A stretch of 7,162 bases of DNA. Source: Thioalkalivibrio sp. Lineage in GTDB: Bacteria > Pseudomonadota > Gammaproteobacteria > Ectothiorhodospirales > Ectothiorhodospiraceae. Below the pieces are notes generated by a model. That model did not search any database, was not told where the DNA came from, and saw only the letters and a list, made by a program, of their open reading frames with translations. Location of the stretch: contig PWGH01000036.1 in the NCBI GenBank assembly GCA_003555285.1, positions 1 through 7,162 of the forward strand. The letters run 5' to 3'. Shown piece after piece: positions 1 through 5,561 of this stretch; the first letter of the stretch is position 1; each line of letters opens with the position of its first letter. Position numbers and translations under genes: made by a program.

Positions 1-406
1 CGAACATGAGTTGGATCTCCGGCTCCGAGTGGTCCTTCGTGATTCGGGTGATCACCCGACCGGTCGCCCGATCGACCAGCACCATGTACCCGGTCCGGCC
101 TCCGTTTCGCTCATAGAGTTCACTCAGGCCGAGGGACTGCGCCAGCAGGCTCGACTGGTAGGTGGTTCCCGCATCCGTGAAATCGAAACGCAGGAACAGG
201 ATTTCGCTTTGGGCGAACTCCGGTTGCACCGCTTGAAGCTTCGGATCCAGGATCTTGCAGCTGGGGCACCAATCCGCATACATCAGCACTCCGATGATCT
301 TCGGCGCTGGAATGCTGGCGGCGTGAAGCCCGGCACTGAGCAGCACTGCCAGGATGGCCACGAGCAGGCGTGGCGTACGGACCGTCCAGGAACGGGTGTG
401 CATCAT
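1..406 (-). CDS. Exported thioredoxin-fold protein (WCPSC), C-terminus cut by window edge
   Basis: This frame is open from ATG at 406 to the left edge, giving 135 residues and no stop, so the C-terminus is missing. Residues 1-29 look like a signal peptide: a basic start (HTRSWTVRTPR), a hydrophobic core (LLVAILAVLLSAGL) and an HAA cleavage site. The mature protein starts with a beta strand (IIGVLMYADW) leading into W46-C47-P48-S49-C50-K51, the CxxC redox site of thioredoxins. The later stretch GRTGYMVLVDRATGRV fits the beta3-beta4 region, though the usual cis-Pro is replaced by a GYM sequence. It most likely acts in the periplasm as a thiol oxidoreductase or redox sensor; partner unknown. AGAGG lies 7 bases before the first of two tandem ATG codons, which favours the first. 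The gene is divergent from the DUF547 gene. The fold is secure; the specific role is not. Confidence 0.85.
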   Translation of the reverse strand, partial: MMHTRSWTVRTPRLLVAILAVLLSAGLHAASIPAPKIIGVLMYADWCPSCKILDPKLQAVQPEFAQSEILFLRFDFTDAGTTYQSSLLAQSLGLSELYERNGGRTGYMVLVDRATGRVITRITKDHSEPEIQLMF

Positions 407-407
407 C

Positions 408-435
408 GTGTTACCTCTTGCGTGATAGGTTACAC
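408..435 (-). promoter_or_regulatory. Inverted repeat covering the ribosome binding site of the thioredoxin-like gene
   Basis: GTGTTACCT (408-416) and AGGTTACAC (427-435) form a 9-bp inverted repeat with one mismatch around a 10-base loop. In the mRNA of the minus-strand gene the right half of the stem is AGGUAACAC, which contains part of the Shine-Dalgarno sequence and ends one base before the start codon. A second 7-bp inverted repeat, ATGCTGC (438-444) and GCAGCAT (461-467), lies just upstream in the same leader. The layout suggests either a translation-control hairpin or a DNA operator; sequence alone cannot tell which. Confidence 0.4.
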
Positions 436-605
436 CGATGCTGCACCACGCTGGACGACGGCAGCATACGCATAATCACCTAGGAAGTGCTGATGGATGC
501 ACTATCGAGTAGGTAAATGCCACGACTGTCCTCGGTGCTGGGGTCGGTCAGACTGGTGTCAAGGTCGCGCAAACGCTCGGATCATCGGATTTTTTCCGGC
601 GCCCG

Positions 606-649
606 CGGTCAAGCGACCGAGTCATCCAGTCCGGGTTATCAAGACCCGG
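606..649 (+). promoter_or_regulatory. Two small hairpins in the leader of the DUF547 gene
   Basis: CGGTC-AAGC-GACCG (606-619) and CCGGGT-TATCAAG-ACCCGG (631-649) are two perfect short inverted repeats just before the AAGGAGAG ribosome binding site (657-664). They would fold in the mRNA and leave the binding site exposed. A T6 run sits before them (about 590-595), not after, so they do not form a standard terminator. They could be a 5' stabilising structure, an operator, or chance in GC-rich DNA. I found no convincing sigma-70 promoter in the 260-base divergent region. Confidence 0.25.
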
Positions 650-666
650 TCAATGCAAGGAGAGTT

Positions 667-1533
667 ATGATGTCTTGGTATCATCGGGTGACCGTGCTCG
701 CGGCTTCGCTCCTGATTTTGGCTGCGCCGCTCTCGGGTGCAGAGGAACGTTCGGAACGGCTGATGGAAGAAGCCTTCGAACCCTTCTCGACCCTCCTGGG
801 TCGCTATTTTCTGGAACGGGATCTGCCGGGCGGGGGACTGGTCTCGGCCTTTGATTATGAGGCCGCACTGAGGCATCCGGAGACGCAATCCCTGCTGCAC
901 GAACAGAACCGTCGCATGGCCGCCTTCGATCGAACCACGCTGGATGAACGGGCAACATCGATCGCATGCTGGTTGAATGCCTATAACTATTTCATGATGG
1001 CCTACATTCTTGAGAATCCGCGCTCCGGTCGCCTGGTTGACAGCGTCCGCGACTATGGGCATTGGCTAAACCCCTACCGAGTGTTCGGACGGGACGTCTT
1101 CGCCATCGGCGGGCGCATGTTCAGTCTGAGTGAGATGGAAAAGGAGATCCTGCTCGGCGAACCGTTTCGGTCCCGCGGCTGGAAGGAGGCCCGGGTGCAC
1201 TTTGCGGTGAATTGCGCCTCCGTGGGCTGCCCGCCACTGCGCCAGCAGATCTACCTGCCGCAAAACGTGGACGCCCTGCTGACCGAGAATACGCGCCGCG
1301 CGTTGAAGACCGAACGCCACTTTCGCCTCGAGGGCGACACGCTGTATCTCTCCCAGTTGTTCGAGTGGTATGCGGACGACTACGTGGAGGAACGCGGATC
1401 GGTGCGGGCGTTTCTGAAGGCCTACGGTGATGCCGAGGTGCAGGATGCGGTCCATCGCGCCCAGCGCATCCGGTTCATCGCGTACGACTGGGCCCTGAAC
1501 CGACCGGAGAACTTCCCGGAATTCAGCGACTGA
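667..1533 (+). CDS. Exported DUF547 domain protein
   Basis: The product has 288 residues from ATG 667. The open frame reaches back to 517, but AAGGAGAG (657-664) and the signal peptide that begins MMSWYHRV and runs through LAASLLILAAPLSGA to a cleavage site near residue 25 place the start at 667; the second ATG at 670 is equally possible. The mature part matches the DUF547 family (Pfam PF04784): FDR at 87-89, the core WLNAYN (102-107), NPYRVF, FSLSEMEKEIL (152-162), and HFAVNCASVGCPPLR (178-192) with its two conserved cysteines 183 and 188. The function of DUF547 proteins is not established; many are secreted or periplasmic. The length is normal and the gene looks intact. It is divergent from the thioredoxin-like gene and convergent with the DUF302 gene. 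The link between its conserved Cys pair and the neighbouring thioredoxin-fold protein is only a suggestion. Confidence 0.9.
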   Translation: MMSWYHRVTVLAASLLILAAPLSGAEERSERLMEEAFEPFSTLLGRYFLERDLPGGGLVSAFDYEAALRHPETQSLLHEQNRRMAAFDRTTLDERATSIACWLNAYNYFMMAYILENPRSGRLVDSVRDYGHWLNPYRVFGRDVFAIGGRMFSLSEMEKEILLGEPFRSRGWKEARVHFAVNCASVGCPPLRQQIYLPQNVDALLTENTRRALKTERHFRLEGDTLYLSQLFEWYADDYVEERGSVRAFLKAYGDAEVQDAVHRAQRIRFIAYDWALNRPENFPEFSD

Positions 1534-1549
1534 TCAGGCACGGCCGGAG

Positions 1550-1578
1550 CCGGACGCCGCACCCATCGTGGCGTCGGG
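1550..1578. terminator. Possible bidirectional terminator hairpin between convergent genes
   Basis: CCGGACGCC (1550-1558) and GGCGTCGGG (1570-1578) pair at 8 of 9 positions around an 11-base loop. The hairpin lies in the 53-base gap between the stop codons of the convergent DUF547 and DUF302 genes, the usual place for a shared terminator. There is no T run on either strand, so intrinsic termination would be weak. Confidence 0.35.
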
Positions 1579-1586
1579 CTTATCGC

Positions 1587-2060
1587 TCAGTCGGGCGAAT
1601 CCGCTTCGGTGGCGATGGTGCTCAGTTGCCCCAGCACGCCGCTCATGCGCTCCAGGATCTCGGCACGGTCGTCGATGCCGTGGCGTTCGGCGATCCAGGA
1701 CGGGTCGTTGTAACCGAACCAGACCTGTCCGTCGGTGTCCTCCCACACCACGGCCTTCAGCGGCAGGTCGATGCCCGCGCTCTGGCGGCTGGTGAACAGA
1801 TGCGAGCCCAACGCCGGATTGCCGAACAGCATCAGCTCGGTGGGGCGCAGCGCGATATCGACCTCGGCCGCCCGGGTGTGGTGGCTCCAGCGCAGATGAC
1901 CGATGTCCCGCTCGCGCAACGCGGCCTCGAGCCGATCCATCGTCTCGGTGGCCGAATGGGCGCTTGGGAGGACCACCAGGCCATCCACTTCGGATTGGGC
2001 CTGGAGCGGAGAGACGAAGACGAGGCTGCCAAGGAGCAGGGGGAGGAAGGTTCGCATCAT
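1587..2060 (-). CDS. Exported DUF302 domain protein
   Basis: The product has 157 residues from ATG 2060. The frame extends back to 2189, but GGAG sits 6 bases before ATG 2060 and a signal peptide begins there (MMRTFLPLLLGSLVFVSPLQA, cleavage near residue 21), so the longer form is rejected. The mature part is a single DUF302 domain (Pfam PF03625): SATETMDRLEAALRERDIG (36-54), HHTRAAEVDIALRPTELMLF (60-79), then GNPALGSHLF (80-89), GIDLPLKAVVWED (96-108) and the terminal YNDPSWIAERHGI. RPTELxxFGNPxxGxxL and DLPLK are the family's most conserved parts. DUF302 proteins have no settled biochemical role. The gene follows the symporter gene on the same strand after 125 bases, too far to assume an operon. 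Three GGGTTC words at 2073, 2101 and 2130 (plus strand) lie in that gap; no clear promoter was found. Confidence 0.9.
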   Translation of the reverse strand: MMRTFLPLLLGSLVFVSPLQAQSEVDGLVVLPSAHSATETMDRLEAALRERDIGHLRWSHHTRAAEVDIALRPTELMLFGNPALGSHLFTSRQSAGIDLPLKAVVWEDTDGQVWFGYNDPSWIAERHGIDDRAEILERMSGVLGQLSTIATEADSPD

Positions 2061-2185
2061 GAGGTTCTCCGTGGGTTCGATGGACGTGGGTTGGCCAGCA
2101 GGGTTCAAGCAACGGGTAGTTTTGGCAAAGGGTTCGATCGGTGTGTATTCGACGGCGCGGGTCTTCGACGTTGGGTGTGGGGCGG

Positions 2186-3574
2186 TCAAGTCGGTCGGTG
2201 GACGGCTCCGCGGTCACCGATGGCGAACGCCGTCAGGCCCACCGCGAGGGCCATGACATTCAACAACAGCAGCTTGCTGTAGTTGTGGCTGATTCCGGTC
2301 AAGGCTCCGATCCAGCCGACGTGACCCGAGCTCTCGAGGAAATACAGGACGGCGGCGAGCAGTGCGGCCGCGACCGCAACGCCGAGGGCCGCCGGCGCCA
2401 CTGCGCGGTTGAGGGCGATGCTCCAGACGATCACCGGGGTCAGGAACAGCGCCGCGGTGCCGCTGACCGCGACGGCGGCGAACAGATCCTGGGTGCCGAA
2501 GAACACCATCAGCAGGCCGGCCGCTGCGAACAGCGCCATCGCGATGCGGCCATCGGCGCTGGAACGCCGGCCGAGGCGCATGTCGAGCACCGCGAGCTTC
2601 GCGGTGCTGGCGAAGGCCGAGTCCATCGTGGAGGCGGCGGAAATGACCAGCGCGATGCCCAGCAGCAGCGCGGCCGGTTGGCCGAGCAGGCGGGTCAGGG
2701 TGTCCAGGAGTTCTTCCTCGCCGGCGCGGTGCAGCCCGGCGAAGATGCCGAGCAGGCCGAAGGCGAGGATCAGCAGCGCGGAAATCCAGAAGGCGTGCCG
2801 GAAGCTCGCCCGGGTGGTGGCGCGGTCGGCCAGAAAGCCCCGGTCCATCATCACCGGATCGTGCAAGGGATAGCTCGGGACCTGGATCAGGGCCACGACC
2901 AGCAGGATCCAGCCCGGGCTGATCGGATCCGGACTGCTGGATACGATAGCCCCCAGCGCGAACTCCGGGGCGAGCAGCATCATCACGAACAGCACCGCGA
3001 GCAGGGCGGTCAACACGCCAAACTGCAACACGTCGGTGCGTAAGGAGGCGTGCAGGCCGCCCAGCATCGAGTAGCCCAGGGTGACGCCGGCCACGGCCAG
3101 AATGGCGACCGTATAGGCCAGGCTGCCGGTGGCGCCGAAGACGATGCCGACGACCAGCAAGTTCGCGAAGACCTCGGAGATCAGACGCACCCCGACCAGC
3201 AGGTTGAAGCTATTGGTGCCGATACGGCCGAAGCGCTCGTGCAGGAAGCCCTGGACGTTGTGGGCGCCGTGCACGAAGCGCAGCCGGTCGACGATCCAGC
3301 CGCCGGTCAGGAACGAGAGGTAGTACGCGGTGTAGGCGAGGGCGCCGGCAATACCGAAGAAGTAGCCGAGGATGCCGGCGTTCAGCAGCGATCGGGCGAA
3401 GATCCAGGTCGTGACCTGGGAAAAGGTCAGTGTCCAGACGCCGGGTGCGCTGCCCGCAGGGCTGGTCCCGAAGAAGAACCCTTCGACGGTGCGCGCTCGG
3501 GGTGCCAGCAGGAAACTGGCGACCGCCAGTGCCACCAGCGTGCCGGTCAGCAGGGCGAAAGAAACCTCGGGCAT
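2186..3574 (-). CDS. Sodium:solute symporter (SSS family), substrate unknown
   Basis: The product is a polytopic membrane protein of 462 residues from ATG 3574, with roughly 12-13 hydrophobic segments as in the SSS family (Pfam SSF, PF00474). It shows the family's GG-x5-TD-x2-Q signature as GGLHASLRTDVLQ (about 172-184) and the substrate/Na+ site helix ISAASTMDSAFAS (about 311-323), where Ser/Thr residues bind Na+ in studied relatives. A cytoplasmic loop of the type DPVMMDRGFLADR (about 239-251) lies between. It would couple uptake of a small solute to the sodium gradient in the inner membrane; the solute cannot be read from sequence. AAGGA lies 10 bases before ATG 3574, a slightly long spacing; an in-frame TTG at 3616 is possible but weaker and adds a polar stretch. 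Upstream are two palindromes that may control it. No partner subunit is nearby. Confidence 0.9.
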   Translation of the reverse strand: MPEVSFALLTGTLVALAVASFLLAPRARTVEGFFFGTSPAGSAPGVWTLTFSQVTTWIFARSLLNAGILGYFFGIAGALAYTAYYLSFLTGGWIVDRLRFVHGAHNVQGFLHERFGRIGTNSFNLLVGVRLISEVFANLLVVGIVFGATGSLAYTVAILAVAGVTLGYSMLGGLHASLRTDVLQFGVLTALLAVLFVMMLLAPEFALGAIVSSSPDPISPGWILLVVALIQVPSYPLHDPVMMDRGFLADRATTRASFRHAFWISALLILAFGLLGIFAGLHRAGEEELLDTLTRLLGQPAALLLGIALVISAASTMDSAFASTAKLAVLDMRLGRRSSADGRIAMALFAAAGLLMVFFGTQDLFAAVAVSGTAALFLTPVIVWSIALNRAVAPAALGVAVAAALLAAVLYFLESSGHVGWIGALTGISHNYSKLLLLNVMALAVGLTAFAIGDRGAVHRPT

Positions 3575-3615
3575 CGCAATCGTGTCCTTGTGCAGTCGGG
3601 TGAACCGTCCGGTCA

Positions 3616-3644
3616 ATCATCTGGCCAACGGGTTGGCCGGTGAT
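3616..3644. promoter_or_regulatory. Palindrome upstream of the symporter gene, candidate operator
   Basis: GGCCAAC (3623-3629) and GTTGGCC (3632-3638) form a perfect 7-bp inverted repeat with a 2-base centre. The flanks extend it imperfectly: ATCA (3616-3619) and TGAT (3641-3644). It ends about 45 bases before the symporter start codon, where a dimeric regulator could bind. No regulator gene for it is recognisable next to it. Confidence 0.35.
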
Positions 3645-3701
3645 CTTCGCGGCGGGAAGGCGCTGCTGCCTTCGAACGATCATCGCCTCGTCTGTCCACC
3701 A

Positions 3702-3728
3702 TAGCCGCAGGGGTCACCTACGCGGCTA
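3702..3728. repeat. Inverted repeat in the symporter upstream region
   Basis: TAGCCGC (3702-3708) and GCGGCTA (3722-3728) are perfectly complementary around a 13-base loop. It lies between the barrel-gene remnant and the symporter, so it could be the former gene's terminator hairpin (no T run) or a regulatory site. The rest of the 317-base stretch from 3575 to 3891 holds the barrel remnant and the palindrome at 3616-3644; nothing else there looks coding. Confidence 0.3.
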
Positions 3729-3782
3729 CGTAGTGTCCGCATATTGGGAGTCAACGCGGCATGCGGGCCTCGGGGTGAAGGC

Positions 3783-3890
3783 TCAGAAGCGGTAGCTGTA
3801 GCCGATCTCGAGTTCGTACCGCTCCATTTCCAGTTGTGTCGGAACGGGTGTCGGAGTCGCACGGGGTGGGTTAAGGTAGCGGGCCCATCG
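3783..3890 (-). pseudogene. C-terminal remnant of an outer-membrane beta-barrel protein gene
   Basis: Read on the minus strand, the codons before TGA (3783-3785) give RWARYLNPP, a proline/threonine-rich stretch, then LEMERYELEIGYSYRF. The last part has alternating hydrophobic and polar residues and ends in Tyr-x-Tyr-Arg-Phe, the barrel-assembly signal at the C-terminus of outer-membrane proteins. No start codon or ribosome binding site exists in this frame; upstream it runs into the CMD gene in another frame and meets a stop near 4000. The simplest reading is that the body of a barrel gene was deleted and only its last strand remains between the CMD and symporter genes. The alternative is a chance match, made unlikely by the full strand pattern ending exactly at a stop. 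Confidence 0.5.
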
Positions 3891-3891
3891 G

Positions 3892-4461
3892 TCAGGCTTG
3901 GCGGGCGGCCGGGTTTGGGGCGGTCCAGGTTTCCTGGGCGAAGGCCTCGTCGATCGGGGTCTGGGCGACGTGGTTGGTGTAGTTGGAGAGCGTCTTCAGG
4001 CCGATTCCGAGGATTACATCGAGCACCTGTTGCTCGTTGTAGCCGGCGGCGCGGAAGGCCTCCAGGTCCGTCGGGTCGACCCAGCCGCGTTTCTCCAGCA
4101 TCGCCACCACGAATTGGCGGAGTGCCTGCAGGCGGGTATCGGCCAGCGCCTGATCGTTGCGCAGGGCATCGATGGCCGCGTCGGGCAGTCCGGTCATGCG
4201 GCCGGTCATGCTGTGCGCGGCCATGCAGTAGTCGCAGCCGTGGAAGCGGCTGACGGTCAGCAGAATCACGCCACGCTCCTGCGGCGACAGCGAGCAGCCT
4301 TCGAACAATCCGGTCAGCTCCAGGTACGCCTGCGCGAGAGCCGGGGAGGTCGCCATCTTGCGGGTGAGATTCGGCACCATGCCGAAGAGGCCCTCGGCGC
4401 GATCGAAGGCCGGGGTGGCCAGTGGTGCGCTTTGGCGGTCATGCAGGGGAAAGTGGCTCAT
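3892..4461 (-). CDS. Carboxymuconolactone decarboxylase / AhpD-like peroxidase family protein
   Basis: The product has 189 residues. The CMD core (Pfam PF02627) is seen from about residue 40: SPQERGVILLTVSRFHGCDY (59-78) followed by CMAAH, giving the AhpD-type site C76-x-x-C79-x3-H83 with E62 upstream as a possible proton relay. LFGMVPNL (25-32) is the usual lead-in of the peroxidase-related subgroup. Members with this CxxC site act as alkylhydroperoxide reductases or thiol-disulfide enzymes in the cytoplasm; the physiological substrate here is unknown. Muconolactone decarboxylation itself is unlikely because those enzymes lack this CxxC. Its ATG overlaps the TGA of the TetR gene (ATGA, 4458-4461), with GGAG 7 bases before, so the two are very likely cotranscribed and translationally coupled. 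It may therefore be the regulator's target. No terminator with a T run follows. Confidence 0.9.
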   Translation of the reverse strand: MSHFPLHDRQSAPLATPAFDRAEGLFGMVPNLTRKMATSPALAQAYLELTGLFEGCSLSPQERGVILLTVSRFHGCDYCMAAHSMTGRMTGLPDAAIDALRNDQALADTRLQALRQFVVAMLEKRGWVDPTDLEAFRAAGYNEQQVLDVILGIGLKTLSNYTNHVAQTPIDEAFAQETWTAPNPAARQA

Positions 4462-5156
4462 GTCAGGTCTCCGGGTGGGGCGTCTGGGGGGCCGGACGGG
4501 GTGTCCGTGGGCGTCGTTCTTGCAAATGATGTCGCGGTCGGCGCGCCTTGCGGCAGTCCGAGGAGCACGTTCAGCGCGGATCCCAGGCGCAGAATGGTGT
4601 CGGGATCCTGAGCCACCTTGGCCATCACCAGAATGCCCTCCATCAACGCCAGCCAGCGTTCGGCGTCGGCGTGGGTGTCGGTGTGCGTGGGCAGCTCGCC
4701 GCGCTCCACGGCGGCCCCGAGGGTGCGCTCGAAATGCGCGGCGATGCGCTCCAGGTGCGCCTTCACGGCCCGGCGCAGCGTGGGATGGTAGGTGGCGGTT
4801 TCCACGATCACATTGCCGAAGGGGCAGCCGGGCAGGTGTCCGGAACGACGTTGCTCCCGGGCCTGGAAGGCGTGGATGGCCTGCACGAAGGCCTCGATGC
4901 GCGCCCCGACGGGTCCCGATCCGTTCAGGCTGGGCAGCAGCACCTCATGCTCGAATTCCTGCATCAGATCCTCGAGCATCACCAGCACCAAGTCCTCCTT
5001 GCTGCTGAAGAAATGATAGAGGCTGCCCTTGCGCACCCCGGCGCGCTGGCAGATCTCGGCGGTGCCGACGTTCTCGACGCTGCGCGTGAACACGAGTTCG
5101 CGCGCCGCCTGCAGCAGGGCGGTCCGGGAGGGATGATGGATCGTTAATGTCGCCAT
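4458..5156 (-). CDS. TetR/AcrR family transcriptional regulator
   Basis: The product has 232 residues from ATG 5156. The N-terminal TetR DNA-binding domain (Pfam PF00440) covers about residues 12-58: ARELVFTRSVENVGTAEICQ, then RAGVRKGSLYHFFSSKEDL with the recognition helix in GSLYHFF. The C-terminal ligand domain includes GCPFGN (110-115), a segment common in TetR regulators near NemR/AcuR-type subgroups; its cysteine at 111 could sense electrophiles, but that is only inference. The tail (about the last 25 residues) is rich in Pro and Thr and probably disordered. The frame is open far upstream to 6281, but that part is antisense to the kinase gene and not real. No Shine-Dalgarno precedes ATG 5156; the presumed promoter would start the mRNA only about two bases before it. 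It probably represses its own operon and possibly the divergent gene at 5226. Confidence 0.92.
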   Translation of the reverse strand: MATLTIHHPSRTALLQAARELVFTRSVENVGTAEICQRAGVRKGSLYHFFSSKEDLVLVMLEDLMQEFEHEVLLPSLNGSGPVGARIEAFVQAIHAFQAREQRRSGHLPGCPFGNVIVETATYHPTLRRAVKAHLERIAAHFERTLGAAVERGELPTHTDTHADAERWLALMEGILVMAKVAQDPDTILRLGSALNVLLGLPQGAPTATSFARTTPTDTPSGPPDAPPGDLT

Positions 5157-5164
5157 GGGCTGGA

Positions 5165-5193
5165 ACAATAGTTGACCGGTCGGTAAACTGCAA
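5165..5193 (-). promoter_or_regulatory. Likely sigma-70 promoter of the TetR-CMD operon
   Basis: On the minus strand TTGCAG (5193-5188) and TATTGT (5170-5165) are separated by exactly 17 bases. The -10 box agrees with consensus at 4 of 6 and the -35 at 3 of 6. Transcription would begin near 5158, making the TetR mRNA almost leaderless, which agrees with the absence of a ribosome binding site before ATG 5156. Confidence 0.45.
5170..5189. promoter_or_regulatory. 20-bp palindrome, likely TetR operator
   Basis: AGTTGACCG (5170-5178) and CGGTAAACT (5181-5189) are complementary at 8 of 9 positions around a central GT. Size and symmetry fit the binding site of a TetR dimer. It fills the spacer between the -35 and -10 boxes of the TetR promoter and lies 36 bases before the start of the divergent gene, so one bound dimer could block both directions. 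TTGACC (5172-5177), a good -35 for the plus strand, is inside it, but no good -10 follows at 17 bases. Confidence 0.6.
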
Positions 5194-5225
5194 GAACGAC
5201 CATCCTCAATCCTCTGGAGGCTGCA

Positions 5226-5525
5226 ATGCACAGCACCGATTGGCCCTCCGCCGTCCGCGTGCCGGTGCGCTATGCCGAGTGTTGGGCGGACGGTTTCGGG
5301 GTCCGTGGCTGGAAACTCGATCTTCCGGGTGCAGGTGCCGATGTCATCGCCGCCACCCCGCATGCGGGCGAGCGGATCGCCACCTCGGTCTTCGTGCACG
5401 ACATCTATTCCAGCGTAAGGGCGTCGCCGAGAGGGCTCGCCTCCTACAGGGGTCATCGGGAGCGGGCCAGGGGCATGGGGGCGCCGTGGATCGGGGTAGT
5501 GGACGCAACGAAACACAGGCGGTAG
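5226..5525 (+). CDS. Unrecognised protein, probably truncated by a REP element
   Basis: The open frame codes for 99 residues. GGAGG (5216-5220) sits 5 bases before ATG 5226, one of the best ribosome binding sites here, so translation is likely. Residues 1-66 read like a normal cytoplasmic protein: RVPVRYAECWADGFGVRGWK, then GADVIAATPHAGERIATSVF and VHDIY. I do not recognise the family. From residue 67 the frame runs through the REP at 5423-5452 (RASPRGLASYRG) and then through sequence that reads better on the other strand, ending TKHRR. The natural C-terminus is thus probably lost, and the product may be inactive. It is divergent from the TetR gene and shares its operator region, so it was probably a member of that regulon. 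Confidence 0.6.
   Translation: MHSTDWPSAVRVPVRYAECWADGFGVRGWKLDLPGAGADVIAATPHAGERIATSVFVHDIYSSVRASPRGLASYRGHRERARGMGAPWIGVVDATKHRR
5423..5452 (-). repeat. REP element A (GTAG-headed palindrome)
   Basis: This is a 30-base copy of the repeat found three more times at 6632-6749, differing from copies B and D only at 5432 (A for G), which lies in the hairpin loop. Read on the minus strand it has the GTAG head followed by a small imperfect palindrome (CGAG-CCCT-CTCG). REP sequences of this type are mobilised by RAYT transposases (Y1 tyrosine family), none of which is in the window. Unlike the others it lies inside a reading frame. Confidence 0.85.
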
Positions 5526-5545
5526 CCTGCGAACTTCGACGTGTC
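5453..5545 (-). pseudogene. Probable 3' end of a lost gene, faintly like a formylglycine-generating-enzyme tail
   Basis: On the minus strand, codons ending in TGA (5453-5455) read RDTSKFAGYRLCFVAS followed by TTPIHGAPMPLARSR. The stop touches the last base of REP A, which is where REPs usually sit, just behind a gene. SKFAGYRL resembles the final strand (x-GFR-hydrophobic) of formylglycine-generating-enzyme/SUMF1 proteins, but the match is short and this is from memory of the family only. The frame stays open upstream to 5611, where it overlaps the start of the kinase gene on the other strand, so the body of the gene is gone. It may also be a chance frame. Confidence 0.3.
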
Positions 5546-5561
5546 CCGGGTTGGCCAGCGG

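Noticed and set aside
11..475. Plus-strand frame of 154 residues over the thioredoxin-like gene
   Set aside because: The opposite strand has a signal peptide, a WCPSC motif and a ribosome binding site; the plus-strand translation has no recognisable features.
570..600. T6 run near 590 as a terminator
   Set aside because: No GC-rich inverted repeat precedes it on either strand; TCGGAT before it is a direct, not inverted, repeat.
517..666. N-terminal extension of the DUF547 protein from 517
   Set aside because: It would bury the signal peptide and has no ribosome binding site, whereas AAGGAGAG precedes ATG 667.
2061..2140. T-loop-like words (GGTTCGAT) suggesting a tRNA
   Set aside because: No acceptor stem, anticodon arm or matching pair for the T arm can be built around any of the three copies.
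2141..3704. Long plus-strand open frames across the symporter gene (300 and 197 residues)
   Set aside because: They are rich in Gln, Glu, Gly, His and Arg, typical of the antisense of a hydrophobic GC-rich gene, and show no domain motif; the minus-strand symporter has clear family signatures.
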